Position numbers and translations under genes: made by a program. Below, one piece after another: positions 1 through 10,053 of a stretch of DNA of 64,000 bases. The notes beneath the pieces are model-generated. The model had not been told where the DNA came from and did not search any database. It was given only the letters and a program-made list of their open reading frames with translations. The DNA comes from Selenomonadales bacterium (lineage in GTDB: Bacteria; Bacillota; Negativicutes; Sporomusales; UBA7701). The stretch covers positions 1-64,000 of the forward strand of contig JARKNV010000016.1 of assembly GCA_029976065.1 (NCBI GenBank), in the 5' to 3' direction. Position 1 is the stretch's first letter; every line of letters starts with the position of its first letter.

Positions 1-552
1 GTCAAAAGCGTCTTCATCGAACGCAACCTCCGCCTCGTCGTCTACATCGCCCGCAAATTCGAAAACACCGGGGTCGGCATCGAAGACCTCGTCAGCATCG
101 GCACCATCGGCCTCATCAAAGCCGTCAACACCTTCGACCCCATCAAGCGGATAAAACTCGCCACCTACGCCTCCCGCTGCATCGAAAACGAAATCCTCAT
201 GTACCTCCGCCGCAACAGCAAAACCAGAGCCGAAGTCTCCTTCGACGAACCCCTCAACATCGACTGGGACGGCAACGAACTCCTCCTCTCCGACGTCCTC
301 GGCACCGACAACGACATCATCTACAAATCCGTCGAAGAAGAAGTCGACAAAGACCTCCTCTACACCGCCATCAACAAACTCTCCGGCCGTGAGCAGAAAA
401 TCATGGAACTGCGCTTCGGCCTCGCCGGCGACGGCCTGGAAAGAACCCAAAAAGAAGTCGCCGACCTCCTCGGCATCAGTCAATCCTACATCTCCCGCCT
501 CGAAAAGCGCATCATTAAGCGCCTCCGCAAAGAAATCTCCCGCCTCGAATAA
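1..552 (+). CDS. sigE: RNA polymerase sporulation sigma factor SigE (5' end outside window)
   Basis: The reading frame is open from base 1, so the N-terminus lies upstream; 183 residues are visible. They hold sigma-70 region 2 ([22 protein letters not shown], then the [19 protein letters not shown] stretch that contacts the -10 element and melts DNA) and region 4 with a helix-turn-helix near the C-terminus ([20 protein letters not shown]). The wording matches mother-cell sigma-E, made as an inactive pro-protein and cleaved by SpoIIGA. The next genes, sigG and spoIIR, form the sigE-sigG neighbourhood common in spore formers; spoIIR is the signal that triggers pro-sigma-E processing. Identification is strong; the pro-sequence cannot be checked. 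Confidence 0.95.
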   Translation, partial: VKSVFIERNLRLVVYIARKFENTGVGIEDLVSIGTIGLIKAVNTFDPIKRIKLATYASRCIENEILMYLRRNSKTRAEVSFDEPLNIDWDGNELLLSDVLGTDNDIIYKSVEEEVDKDLLYTAINKLSGREQKIMELRFGLAGDGLERTQKEVADLLGISQSYISRLEKRIIKRLRKEISRLE

Positions 553-697
553 GGCGGCCGTTGATAAGCGAAACTTGGCTCGGCCGATTCGCCCGAGCCT
601 TAGTTGAGCTATCCGCGCCTGACGGCGCGGGAAAGCGCCCATCTGCGGCGTTGCTCCTCCGGTGCGCCTTGCATCTGGACGGTTCTGAACGGCCGCT
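553..697. repeat. Interspersed palindromic repeat, copy 1 (with insert)
   Basis: Begins GGCGGCCGTTGATAAGCG directly after the sigE stop and ends TTCTGAACGGCCGC, the two outer arms of the roughly 120-bp palindrome found eight times in this window. This copy has about 65 bases inserted after the left arm, containing two smaller hairpins: GGCTCGG/CCGAGCC and CCGCGCC-TGAC-GGCGCGG. The second recurs at 18772-18789. Confidence 0.75.
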
Positions 698-720
698 GCA
701 TCCAAGTAACGGGAATTCGC

Positions 721-744
721 GCCCCCTCCGCGGGGGCTTTTTTT
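721..744 (+). terminator. Rho-independent terminator after sigE
   Basis: GCCCCC-TCCGC-GGGGGC stem followed by seven T residues. It separates the sigE transcript from sigG, so sigG can have its own forespore promoter. Confidence 0.8.
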
Positions 745-826
745 GTTGCCCGAATAAAACCGCCCCTCCGTGGCAATAATGCTGATAGGAAATTAACAGG
801 GTTGGAAGCTTGTGGGAGGGACAGAC

Positions 827-1600
827 ATGCTAGTAAACAAAGTCGAAATCTGCGGTGTCAACACAGCCAAGCTCCCCGTCCTGCCGGCCGCGCGCATGCG
901 TGAACTCTTCGAAATCATGCAGACAGGCGGCGCCGATGCCCGCGAACAGCTCATCTACGGCAACCTCAGGCTCGTCCTCAGCGTCATCCAGCGGTTCAAC
1001 AACCGCGGCGAATTCGTCGACGACCTCTTCCAGGTAGGCTGCATCGGCCTCATGAAAGCCATCGACAACTTCGACCTCTCCCAGAACGTCAAATTCTCCA
1101 CCTACGCCGTCCCCATGATCATCGGCGAAATCCGCCGCTACCTGCGCGACAACAACCCCATCCGCGTCAGCCGCTCCATGCGCGACGTAGCCTACAAAGC
1201 ACTCCAGGTGCGCGACTCGCTTGTCAACAAATACTCCCGCGAACCCTCCATCAACGAAATCGCCGACGAACTCAAAATCCCCCGCGAAGAAATCGTCTTC
1301 GCCCTCGACGCCATCCAGGAACCCATCTCCCTCTTCGAACCCATCTACCACGACGGCGGCGACCCCATCTTCGTCATGGACCAGATCGGCGACGACCGCA
1401 ACCACGACTTCAACTGGCTCGAAGGCGTCGCCATCAAGGAAGCCCTCCGCAAACTCAGCGACCGCGAAAAACACATCCTCACCCTGCGCTTCTTCGAAGG
1501 CAAAACCCAAATGGAAGTAGCCGAAGAGATCGGCATATCCCAGGCCCAGGTGTCGCGCCTAGAGAAGGCCGCCCTTGGACATATGCGTAAATATGTATAG
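827..1600 (+). CDS. sigG: RNA polymerase sporulation sigma factor SigG
   Basis: A 257-residue sigma-70 factor, about the length of Bacillus sigma-G (260). Region 2 is seen at about residues 45-115 (VDDLFQVGCIGLMKAIDNFD; KFSTYAVPMIIGEIRRYLRD), region 3 at about 120-180 and a region-4 helix-turn-helix near 225-250 (QMEVAEEIGISQAQVSRLEK). The MIIGEIRRYLRDNNPIRVSRS wording is typical of the F/G forespore factors; position next to sigE favours G over F. ATG 827 is chosen because GGGAGGG sits just before it; a GTG at 812 lies upstream of that ribosome site. It directs late forespore transcription. Confidence 0.92.
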   Translation: MLVNKVEICGVNTAKLPVLPAARMRELFEIMQTGGADAREQLIYGNLRLVLSVIQRFNNRGEFVDDLFQVGCIGLMKAIDNFDLSQNVKFSTYAVPMIIGEIRRYLRDNNPIRVSRSMRDVAYKALQVRDSLVNKYSREPSINEIADELKIPREEIVFALDAIQEPISLFEPIYHDGGDPIFVMDQIGDDRNHDFNWLEGVAIKEALRKLSDREKHILTLRFFEGKTQMEVAEEIGISQAQVSRLEKAALGHMRKYV

Positions 1601-1605
1601 GGGGA

Positions 1606-1724
1606 GGCCGCCTGGGAAGTCCATCTGCGGCGTTGCTCCTCGGCTGCCATCCTCAGCGTACGTCCGTGTACGCTTCCGGTGTCAGCCTCCGGTGCGCCTT
1701 GCATCTGGAGCTTCCGAGGCGGCC
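1606..1724. repeat. Interspersed palindromic repeat, copy 2
   Basis: Outer arms are GGCCGCCTGGGAAGTCCA and its near complement ending CTTCCGAGGCGGCC. Relative to the other copies the arms have changed together (GTTGATAAG replaced by CCTGGGAAG, with the matching change in the right arm), so pairing is kept. Centre contains GCGTAC...GTACGC. It lies between sigG and spoIIR. Confidence 0.8.
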
Positions 1725-1784
1725 TCCGGCAAATCATAGAGAACGAGAAGAACCAAGAATCAATTATTTGGAGAGGAATCAAAA

Positions 1785-2381
1785 ATGACTAGAACCTTGA
1801 CCCGCATTCTCGTGCCCGTCCTCCTATTCGTCTTCGTCACCGGCGGCTGGAGCCTGCTCCTCGCCGGCGACAGCAGGGGGGAGGAGGCGTCCCCCGACAG
1901 CCTCATCCGCCTCCACATCGTCGCCAACAGCGACAGCGATGCCGACCAGCAGCTCAAATACCGCGTCCGCGACGCCGTCACCGCCTACCTCGCCCCCCGG
2001 CTGACCGCCGCCGCCTCCGTCGACGACGCCCGGCAAATAGTCGCCGCCAATCGCGACCAGCTCCTCGCCGTCGCCCGTCAGACCGTCGCCGCTGGCGGCG
2101 CCTCCTACCCCGTAGCCCTCGAAACAGGCTGGTTCGAATTCCCGCTCCGCACTTACGGCACCCTCGTCCTGCCGCCCGGCCGCTACGAAAGCGTTCGCAT
2201 CCTCCTCGGCGCCGCCGCAGGCAAAAACTGGTGGTGCGTCCTCTTTCCGCCCCTCTGCTTCGTCGACGGCACCACCGTCACCGCCGTTCCCGCCGTCGCC
2301 GGCAAAACCGACAAAGCCCCCGAAAAGCAGCAAACGATCGAGATCCGCTGGAAACTCGCCGAAATCCTCGGTCGCCCATAA
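1785..2381 (+). CDS. spoIIR: Stage II sporulation protein R
   Basis: The 198-residue product has an N-terminal signal/membrane segment (about residues 8-27), then the SpoIIR landmarks RLHIVANSDS (42-51), a YGTLVLPPGRYE strand and KNWWCVLFPPLCFVD. In Bacillus, SpoIIR is made in the forespore and secreted into the intermembrane space, where it activates the SpoIIGA protease that cleaves pro-sigma-E. Its presence beside sigE and sigG joins the signal and its target in one locus. The ribosome site GGAGAGG precedes the ATG. The C-terminal tail beyond about residue 170 is lysine/glutamate-rich and not conserved as far as I can judge. Confidence 0.9.
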   Translation: MTRTLTRILVPVLLFVFVTGGWSLLLAGDSRGEEASPDSLIRLHIVANSDSDADQQLKYRVRDAVTAYLAPRLTAAASVDDARQIVAANRDQLLAVARQTVAAGGASYPVALETGWFEFPLRTYGTLVLPPGRYESVRILLGAAAGKNWWCVLFPPLCFVDGTTVTAVPAVAGKTDKAPEKQQTIEIRWKLAEILGRP

Positions 2382-2468
2382 AGCCCCCCAAAATTTTCCC
2401 CTAAACAAATTCGCCCTTCCTGCCGATATAATCACTGAAAGGAAAAATCGGCGGGGGAGGGCGTACCC

Positions 2469-2612
2469 ATGCTCATCATCACCACCAAGGTGCAGCAGGC
2501 CGACAACCAGAACCGCGACAAACGCCGCGCCGTCGGCAAAGACAAAAACAAAAAACAGCCGTCGTTCAATAAAGTGCTGGCCACTGAAATGACCCAACCA
2601 CCCAAAAAATAG
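2469..2612 (+). CDS. Small basic hypothetical protein, 47 aa
   Basis: Open frame of 47 codons starting ATG at 2469 behind GGGGGAGGG. The product begins MLIITTKVQQADNQNRDKRR, is rich in lysine, asparagine and glutamine, has no membrane segment and no recognised domain. It is followed by a good terminator and stands alone between spoIIR and the sigma-54 regulator, as expected for a small monocistronic gene. Function unknown; coding status rests on ribosome site, compact unit and sensible composition only. Confidence 0.5.
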   Translation: MLIITTKVQQADNQNRDKRRAVGKDKNKKQPSFNKVLATEMTQPPKK

Positions 2613-2642
2613 CGGTCGCCGCAAATATATCGTCTCTCTCCC

Positions 2643-2673
2643 GGCCGCACGGCCTCCCGCCGTGCGGCCTTTG
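2643..2673 (+). terminator. Terminator after the 47-aa gene
   Basis: GGCCGCACGGC and GCCGTGCGGCC form an 11-bp stem with a short loop, followed by TTTGCT. Short U-tract. Confidence 0.65.
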
Positions 2674-2810
2674 CTGTTCCTCCTCCCGGCGGGCGGAAAA
2701 TTCGCACCGTTCAAAAAATTCTTGCAAGTGCAGGAAATGAACGTTTTTTGTCCAATGGAAAATATCAGGATACTAGTTGTATCAATACGGAACGGTTTGG
2801 AGGAGTAATC

Positions 2811-4778
<1,968 letters not shown>

Positions 4779-4809
4779 GCACCCTGTTCGGAAACGGAGC
4801 AGGCAAATT

Positions 4810-4846
4810 AATGGCCTGTAGTCGAAACAAGCGACCGCAGGCCATT
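4810..4846. terminator. Stem-loop between acoR and the sigma-54 promoter
   Basis: AATGGCCTG and CAGGCCATT pair perfectly, with an inner GTCG/CGAC stem; TCTTG follows. It probably ends the acoR transcript. It lies only about 9 bases from the -24 element, too near for a usual enhancer site. Confidence 0.55.
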
Positions 4847-4854
4847 TCTTGTCC

Positions 4855-4870
4855 TGGTACGAAACTTGCA
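4855..4870 (+). promoter_or_regulatory. Sigma-54 promoter of the TRAP/aco operon
   Basis: TGGTACG-AAAC-TTGCA matches the -24/-12 consensus (TGGCACG-N4-TTGCA) in all but one base with exact GG-GC spacing. It follows the acoR-like activator and faces dctP. Confidence 0.85.
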
Positions 4871-5015
4871 TAATAACAAAAACGATGCACTAATTGTAGC
4901 AACCGGACACGGCTTTGACTTTATCGTTCATCGTCAGGAGGTGAGTGCGGGCTCCGGAACCCGGTAACCAGCGGCCGACGATGGCCGCCAACCAGGAACA
5001 ATAAAAGGAGGTGGG

Positions 5016-5031
5016 GCACCCTAGCGGGTGC
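5016..5031 (+). promoter_or_regulatory. Hairpin between ribosome site and start of dctP
   Basis: GCACCC-TAGC-GGGTGC is a perfect 6-bp stem lying between AGGAGGTG (5006-5013) and ATG 5037. Unfolded the distance is 23 bases, too long; with the hairpin folded out it is about 7, the optimum. This supports ATG 5037 over GTG 5028, which lies inside the stem. Confidence 0.5.
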
Positions 5032-5036
5032 ACGGT

Positions 5037-6080
5037 ATGAAAAAAACGGGACTGCGTTTACTGGCTCTTCTCGTCGTCATTTCCTTCGTCATGGTGCAGG
5101 CCGGCTGCGGCGGCGGCGAAAAGAAACCGGCTGCGGCCGACTTCAAATTCAAGGACGAATACAAACTCACCATGAACGTCACCCCGCAGACCATGTGGGG
5201 TCAGGGCGCCACCAAATTCGCCGAACTCGCCAAAGAGTACACCAAAGGCAAAGTCAACATCAAAGTCTACCCCAACGCCATGCTGACCGGCGGCGACCAG
5301 ATGCGCCAGGTCGAAATGGTCCAGAACGGCTCCATCGACTTCATGGTAAACTCCACCATCAACATCGCCCCCACCGTGCCGGAATTCGACGTCTGGGGCC
5401 TGCCCTTCCTGTTCCCCAGCTACAAGGCCGTTGACGCCGCCATGGCGTCGCCCGCCGCCAACGACCTCTTCAAAACCCTCGAAAAACGCAACATGATCGG
5501 CCTCGCCTGGGGCGAAAACGGCTTCCGCGAAGTCACCAACAACAAAAAACCCATCAAATCTCCCGACGACATGAAAGGCCTCAAAATGCGCGTCGTCACC
5601 CCGATGTACATCGACATCATGCGGGCCCTCGGCGCCAACGCCGTCTCCATGAACTGGGGCGAAGTCTTCACCTCGCTGCAGCAGGGCGTCATCGACGGCC
5701 AGGAAAACCCGATCGCCGGCATAATCATCCCCAACAGAGTCTACGAAGTCCAGAAACACCTCACCAACTGGCACTACTCCTACGACGCCCTCGCCGTCGT
5801 CGCCAACAAGAAAACCTTCGACAGCTTCCCGCCCGAAATCCGCGACCAGCTGAAAAAAGCCGCCGTCGACGCCATGAAATGGGAAGTCGCCGAAAGCCGC
5901 AAGGCGCTCGATCAGGGCATCGTCCTCCTCAAGGAAAAAGGCATGACCGTCACCGACCTCACGCCGGACGAACTGGCGAAATTCCGCGAGCTGACCAAGC
6001 CGGTGTACGACAAATACGCCCCGAAGGTCGGCCCTCAGGTTGTCAAATCCTTCGAAGACGCCGTAGCCAAGGCCAAATAA
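5037..6080 (+). CDS. dctP: TRAP transporter solute-binding lipoprotein DctP
   Basis: 347 residues with a lipoprotein signal: a hydrophobic stretch ending VQAGC, so Cys is lipidated near residue 24. The body has DctP family features: YPNAMLTGGDQMRQVEMVQNG-type loop, WGENGFREVTN, and the GLKMRVV...MRALGANAVSMNWGEVFTSLQQGVIDGQENP region, which holds the arginine that normally clamps a substrate carboxylate. It captures an organic acid and hands it to DctQM. First gene of the sigma-54 operon. A GTG at 5028 is an alternative start (see hairpin 5016-5031). The adjacent 2-oxoacid/acetoin dehydrogenase suggests a keto or hydroxy acid as substrate (inference). Confidence 0.93.
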   Translation: MKKTGLRLLALLVVISFVMVQAGCGGGEKKPAAADFKFKDEYKLTMNVTPQTMWGQGATKFAELAKEYTKGKVNIKVYPNAMLTGGDQMRQVEMVQNGSIDFMVNSTINIAPTVPEFDVWGLPFLFPSYKAVDAAMASPAANDLFKTLEKRNMIGLAWGENGFREVTNNKKPIKSPDDMKGLKMRVVTPMYIDIMRALGANAVSMNWGEVFTSLQQGVIDGQENPIAGIIIPNRVYEVQKHLTNWHYSYDALAVVANKKTFDSFPPEIRDQLKKAAVDAMKWEVAESRKALDQGIVLLKEKGMTVTDLTPDELAKFRELTKPVYDKYAPKVGPQVVKSFEDAVAKAK

Positions 6081-6095
6081 CAACCGGACAAAGCG

Positions 6096-6127
6096 GGCGG
6101 GTGCTGCGGCCAACCGCAGCGCCCACC
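6096..6127 (+). other. Intercistronic stem-loop after dctP
   Basis: GGGTGCTGCGG-CCAA-CCGCAGCGCCC pairs imperfectly over 10-11 bp without a U-tract. Such loops behind binding-protein genes often protect the upstream mRNA end and lower downstream expression; that role is inferred. Confidence 0.5.
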
Positions 6128-6155
6128 CTCTCTTACCGGCCAGGGGGGAAAACCG

Positions 6156-6632
6156 TTGCGCTACCTTGACCTGTTCGAGGAATACCTGTGCGCGTTCCTG
6201 ATCGCGCTGATGGCGACCCTGGCGTTCGCCAACGTCATTGTCCGCTACCTCACCGATCAGTCGCTCGCCTTCACCGAGGAACTCATCATCAACCTGTTCG
6301 TGCTCGCGACCCTGCTTGGGACCTCTATGGCCTTCAAGCGCGGCGCCCATCTGGGCATGACCTTCATCGACACCGTGCTGTCGCCCAAAGCGCTGCGCTG
6401 GGTCGCCGGCCTCGTCGCCGTCTGCGGCATAGCCCTCTTCGTCGTCCTGTTCTACTACGGCGTGGATATGGTCATACAGGAATACGAAAGCGAAATGGTC
6501 ACCTACTCCATGGCTCTGCCCATGTGGTGGTTCGGCCTGTCCGTCCCGGTCGGCAGCTTCATCGTCGTAATCAGAGTCGTCCAGGCCGCGGTTCAGGAAC
6601 TCCGCGCCCTGAACGCCAAGATAGGGGGCTAG
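6156..6632 (+). CDS. dctQ: TRAP transporter small membrane subunit DctQ
   Basis: 158 residues with four hydrophobic segments, the DctQ pattern, including NVIVRYLTDQSLAFTEEL early and a WWFGLSVPVG segment late, which is a common DctQ signature. Starts with TTG at 6156 behind CAGGGGGGAA. It lies 75 bases after dctP and 3 bases before dctM. It forms the membrane complex with DctM that moves the substrate in with sodium ions. Confidence 0.92.
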   Translation: MRYLDLFEEYLCAFLIALMATLAFANVIVRYLTDQSLAFTEELIINLFVLATLLGTSMAFKRGAHLGMTFIDTVLSPKALRWVAGLVAVCGIALFVVLFYYGVDMVIQEYESEMVTYSMALPMWWFGLSVPVGSFIVVIRVVQAAVQELRALNAKIGG

Positions 6633-6635
6633 GCC

Positions 6636-7925
6636 ATGGACTTCATCAACCCCGGAGCCTTGCTCCTTGGAATGTTCGCCCTCCTCATCTTCCTGCGCGT
6701 GCCCATCGCCGTCGCCCTCGGCATATCGGGGATCACCGTCATCATCGTCGCCGACCTCGGCGCGCAGATGTTCGCGCCCGTCTTCTTCGCCAACATCTCC
6801 AAATTCTCGCTGCTGGCCATCCCCTTCTTCATCCTTGCCGGCATCCTCATGGGCCGGGCCCAGATCTCCGAGCGCATCATCCGGCTCGTCTCCCTCATCG
6901 CCGGGCCGTTCAGAGGCGGACTGGCCATCGTCACCGTCGTCACCGCCTGCTTCTGGGGCGCTGTCTCCGGCTCCGGGCCGGCCACCGTCGCCGCCCTCGG
7001 CACCATCCTCATCCCCGGCATGATAAAAGCGGGCTACGACAAAGGCTTCGCCGCCGCCATAATGTCGGCATCCAGCGGCATCGCCATCATCATCCCGCCC
7101 AGCATCGCCTTCATCGTCTACGGCGTCATCACCGGCGCCTCCATCAGCAAACTGTTCGCCGCCGGCTTCCTGCCCGGCATCCTCGTCGGCGCCGCCCTCA
7201 TCGTACCCGCCTACATCATCTCCGTCAAGCGCGGCTATGGCGGCGAAAAGGCGGGAACCCTCAAAGAAATAATCGTCGCCACTAAAGACGCCGCCTGGGG
7301 CCTCATCGCCCCCGTCATCATCCTCGGCGGCATCTACGGCGGCATTTTCACCCCCACCGAAGCGGCCGCGGTCGGCGTCTTCTACGGCCTGTTCGTCGGC
7401 GTCTTCGTCTACAAAACCCTCAAATTCCAGGACATTGTCGACCTGCTTGTCGAGACCGGCGTAGCCTCGGCCGTCGTCATGCTCGTCGTCGCCTTCGCCG
7501 GCATCTTCGGCTGGGCCATGACCACCCTCGGCGTCGTCGAAAAGATCTCCCAGCTCGCCCTCGCCGTTACCGACAACCCCGTCGTCCTGCTGCTCATCAT
7601 CAACTTCCTCCTCCTCATCGCCGGCATGCTCCTCGACGCCATCTCCATCATGTACCTTCTCCTGCCGCTCCTCATGCCCATCATGGCCCACTACGGCTGG
7701 GATCTCGTCTGGTTCGGCGTCATGATGACCGTCAACCTCGCCATCGGCCAGATAACCCCGCCGGTCGCCGTCAACCTCTACGTCGGCGCCAACATCGCCA
7801 AGATATCCATGGACGCCATCAGCCGCGCCGTCTGGCCGTTCGTTTTCGCCTCGATCGTCGCGCTGCTGCTCATCACCTTCGTACCGGAAATCTCCCTGAT
7901 CGTACCCAAACTTCTCCTGAAATAA
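6636..7925 (+). CDS. dctM: TRAP transporter large permease DctM
   Basis: 429 residues, the usual length, with about 12 hydrophobic segments. Typical motifs include FFILAGILMGRAQISERI, GAVSGSGPATVAALGTILIP, SASSGIAIIIPPSIAFIVYG and the C-terminal GQITPPVAVNLYVG. It is the sodium-coupled transport subunit that works with DctP and DctQ. ATG 6636 follows the dctQ stop by three bases, so the two are probably translationally coupled. Confidence 0.94.
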   Translation: MDFINPGALLLGMFALLIFLRVPIAVALGISGITVIIVADLGAQMFAPVFFANISKFSLLAIPFFILAGILMGRAQISERIIRLVSLIAGPFRGGLAIVTVVTACFWGAVSGSGPATVAALGTILIPGMIKAGYDKGFAAAIMSASSGIAIIIPPSIAFIVYGVITGASISKLFAAGFLPGILVGAALIVPAYIISVKRGYGGEKAGTLKEIIVATKDAAWGLIAPVIILGGIYGGIFTPTEAAAVGVFYGLFVGVFVYKTLKFQDIVDLLVETGVASAVVMLVVAFAGIFGWAMTTLGVVEKISQLALAVTDNPVVLLLIINFLLLIAGMLLDAISIMYLLLPLLMPIMAHYGWDLVWFGVMMTVNLAIGQITPPVAVNLYVGANIAKISMDAISRAVWPFVFASIVALLLITFVPEISLIVPKLLLK

Positions 7926-8004
7926 GGCGTCCGGCAGACCGTATATGCCAGGACCCGGGCATTTTATTGCCCAAAAACCGCCATTCGTGCTAGGAGGTGC
8001 AGAC

Positions 8005-8979
8005 ATGAAATACGATCGCGACACCCTCCGCCGTCTCTACCGGCGGATGCTCACCATCAGATTCTTCGAGGACAAAATCGGCGAACTCTTCCTCGGCGGC
8101 GAGATCCCCGGCTTCGTCCACCTGTACATCGGCGAGGAAGCCATCGCCGTCGGCGTATGCGAAAACCTCACCGACCGCGACTACATCACAAGCACCCATC
8201 GCGGCCACGGCCACTGCATCGCCAAAGGCGCCCAGCCCAAAGCGATGATGGCCGAAATCTTCGGCAAGAAAACCGGCTACTGCAAAGGCAAAGGCGGCTC
8301 CATGCACATCGCCGACTTCTCTGTAGGCATGCTCGGCGCCAACGGCGTCGTCGGCGGCGGCTACAACCTCGCCGTCGGCGCGGCCCTCGCCGCCCAGATG
8401 CGCAAAACCGGCCAGGTGGCCGTCTGCTTCTTCGGCGACGGCGCCTCCAACCGCGGCACCTTCCACGAAGGCCTCAACATGGCCTCCGCCTGGACACTGC
8501 CCGTCATCTTCGTCAACGAAAACAACCAGTGGGCCTCCACGACCCCCTACCGCACCACCAACAACATCGAAGACATCGCCGACCGCGCCCGCGCCTACGG
8601 CATCCCTGGCGTCGTCGTCGACGGCAACGACGTCTTCGCCGTCCTCGAAACCGCCAAGGCGGCCGTCGAACGGGCCCGCGCCGGCGGCGGCCCCACCCTC
8701 ATCGAAGCCAAGACCTACCGCATCAAAGGCCACTTCGTCGGCGACCCCGAGATGTACCGCACCAAAGAAGAAGTCCAGAAACACTTCGACGAAAACGACC
8801 CCATCAAAAACTTCACCCAAAAGGTTCTCGCCGCCAAACTGCTCACCCAGGCCGACCTCGACGCCATCCGCGCCGAAGCCGCCGCCGAAATCGAGCAGGC
8901 CATCGGCGAAGCCCGCCAGGCGCCCTATCCGGACGCAGCCGCACTATACGAAGATCTGTATGAGGAAGGGGTGAAATAA
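8005..8979 (+). CDS. acoA: Acetoin/2-oxoacid dehydrogenase E1 alpha, copy 1
   Basis: 324 residues with the thiamine diphosphate signature GDGASNRGTFHEGLN...ENNQW (GDG to NN). The opening RRMLTIRFFEDKIGELF and GFVHLYIGEEAIAVGV are those of the AcoA/PdhA family, and STHRGHGHCIAKG and YCKGKGGSMHIAD follow. It pairs with the beta subunit at 8981 to decarboxylate or cleave the substrate and load the acyl unit onto E2 lipoyl groups. ATG 8005 has AGGAGGTG before it; a longer frame from 7945 lacks a ribosome site. Substrate could be acetoin, pyruvate or a branched 2-oxoacid; the acoX and AcoR paralogues nearby favour acetoin. Confidence 0.9.
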   Translation: MKYDRDTLRRLYRRMLTIRFFEDKIGELFLGGEIPGFVHLYIGEEAIAVGVCENLTDRDYITSTHRGHGHCIAKGAQPKAMMAEIFGKKTGYCKGKGGSMHIADFSVGMLGANGVVGGGYNLAVGAALAAQMRKTGQVAVCFFGDGASNRGTFHEGLNMASAWTLPVIFVNENNQWASTTPYRTTNNIEDIADRARAYGIPGVVVDGNDVFAVLETAKAAVERARAGGGPTLIEAKTYRIKGHFVGDPEMYRTKEEVQKHFDENDPIKNFTQKVLAAKLLTQADLDAIRAEAAAEIEQAIGEARQAPYPDAAALYEDLYEEGVK

Positions 8980-8980
8980 A

Positions 8981-9955
8981 ATGCGGGAAATATCCTTTTC
9001 CGAAGCCACCCTCGAAGCCATGTCCGAAGAAATGTCCCGCGACGAACGCGTCTTCGTCATGGGTGAAGACATCGCCCGCCAGGGCGGCATCTTCGGCCAA
9101 TTCAAAGGCCTTCCCCAGAAATTCGGCCCCGACCGGGTCCGCGACACCCCCATATCCGAAACCGCCATCGTCGGCGCCGGCGTAGGCGCAGCCCTCGCCG
9201 GCATGCGCCCCGTCGTCGACATGCACTTCGCCGACTTCATCACTGTCTGCATGGACGAAGTCGTCAACCAGATGGCCAAAATCCGCTACATGTTCGGCGG
9301 CCAATGCACCATGCCCATCGTCCTCCGCGCCCCCGACGGCATCATCCGCTCGGCGGCCGCCCAGCACTCCCAGAGCCTCGAATCCTGGTTCCTCCACGTC
9401 CCCGGCCTCAAAGTCGTCATCCCCTCCAACCCCGCCGACGCCAAAGGGCTCCTCAAAGCCGCCATCCGCAGCGACGACCCCGTCCTCTACTTCGAACACA
9501 AAGCCCTCTTTCCCACCAAAGGCCCCGTCCCCGAAGGCGACCACCTCACCCCCATCGGCAAAGCCGGCGTCGTCCGTCCTGGCCGCGACATCACCATCGT
9601 CTCCTACTCCATGATAATGCACCGCGTCCGCGAAGCCGCCGACAAACTGGCAGGGGAGGGGATCGACGCCGAAGTCATCGACCTTCGGACCATCTCGCCC
9701 ATCGACACCGAAACCATCTTCGCCTCCCTCGTCAAAACCCACCGGCTGCTCATCGTCCACGAAGCCGTCAAAACCGGCGGCGTCGGCGCCGAAATCGCCG
9801 CCCGCGTCGCCGAAGACGCCCTCGACCTCCTCGACGCCCCCGTCGCCCGTCTCGGCGCCCCCTTCGTCCCCATTCCCTTCAGCCCCGCGCTCGAAAGCCT
9901 CGTCAAAATCGACGCCGAAAAAATCGCCCAAAAAGCACGGGAAATCTGCCAATAA
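8981..9955 (+). CDS. acoB: Acetoin/2-oxoacid dehydrogenase E1 beta, copy 1
   Basis: 324 residues; transketolase-like pyrimidine-binding half ([41 protein letters not shown]) and C-terminal half ([32 protein letters not shown]). It starts one base after the E1 alpha stop. It completes the alpha2beta2 thiamine enzyme. Closest relatives within the window are the beta subunits at 12009 and 31444. Confidence 0.9.
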   Translation: MREISFSEATLEAMSEEMSRDERVFVMGEDIARQGGIFGQFKGLPQKFGPDRVRDTPISETAIVGAGVGAALAGMRPVVDMHFADFITVCMDEVVNQMAKIRYMFGGQCTMPIVLRAPDGIIRSAAAQHSQSLESWFLHVPGLKVVIPSNPADAKGLLKAAIRSDDPVLYFEHKALFPTKGPVPEGDHLTPIGKAGVVRPGRDITIVSYSMIMHRVREAADKLAGEGIDAEVIDLRTISPIDTETIFASLVKTHRLLIVHEAVKTGGVGAEIAARVAEDALDLLDAPVARLGAPFVPIPFSPALESLVKIDAEKIAQKAREICQ

Positions 9956-10053
9956 TCAGCCTCGCGTGCGGGGGAGCCGGCCCGGCCGAAACGCCGGCGC
10001 CCCTGCGGGACGGGACAACCATGGCCGGCGACAACTTATTGGAGGTGCTCAGC

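Noticed and set aside
4981-5004. Seven-codon leader ORF (ATG 4981) before dctP
   Set aside because: No ribosome site and no attenuator-like structure matched to it.
7945-8004. Upstream extension of E1 alpha copy 1
   Set aside because: The ribosome site AGGAGGTG lies just before ATG 8005, so the extra 20 codons are untranslated.
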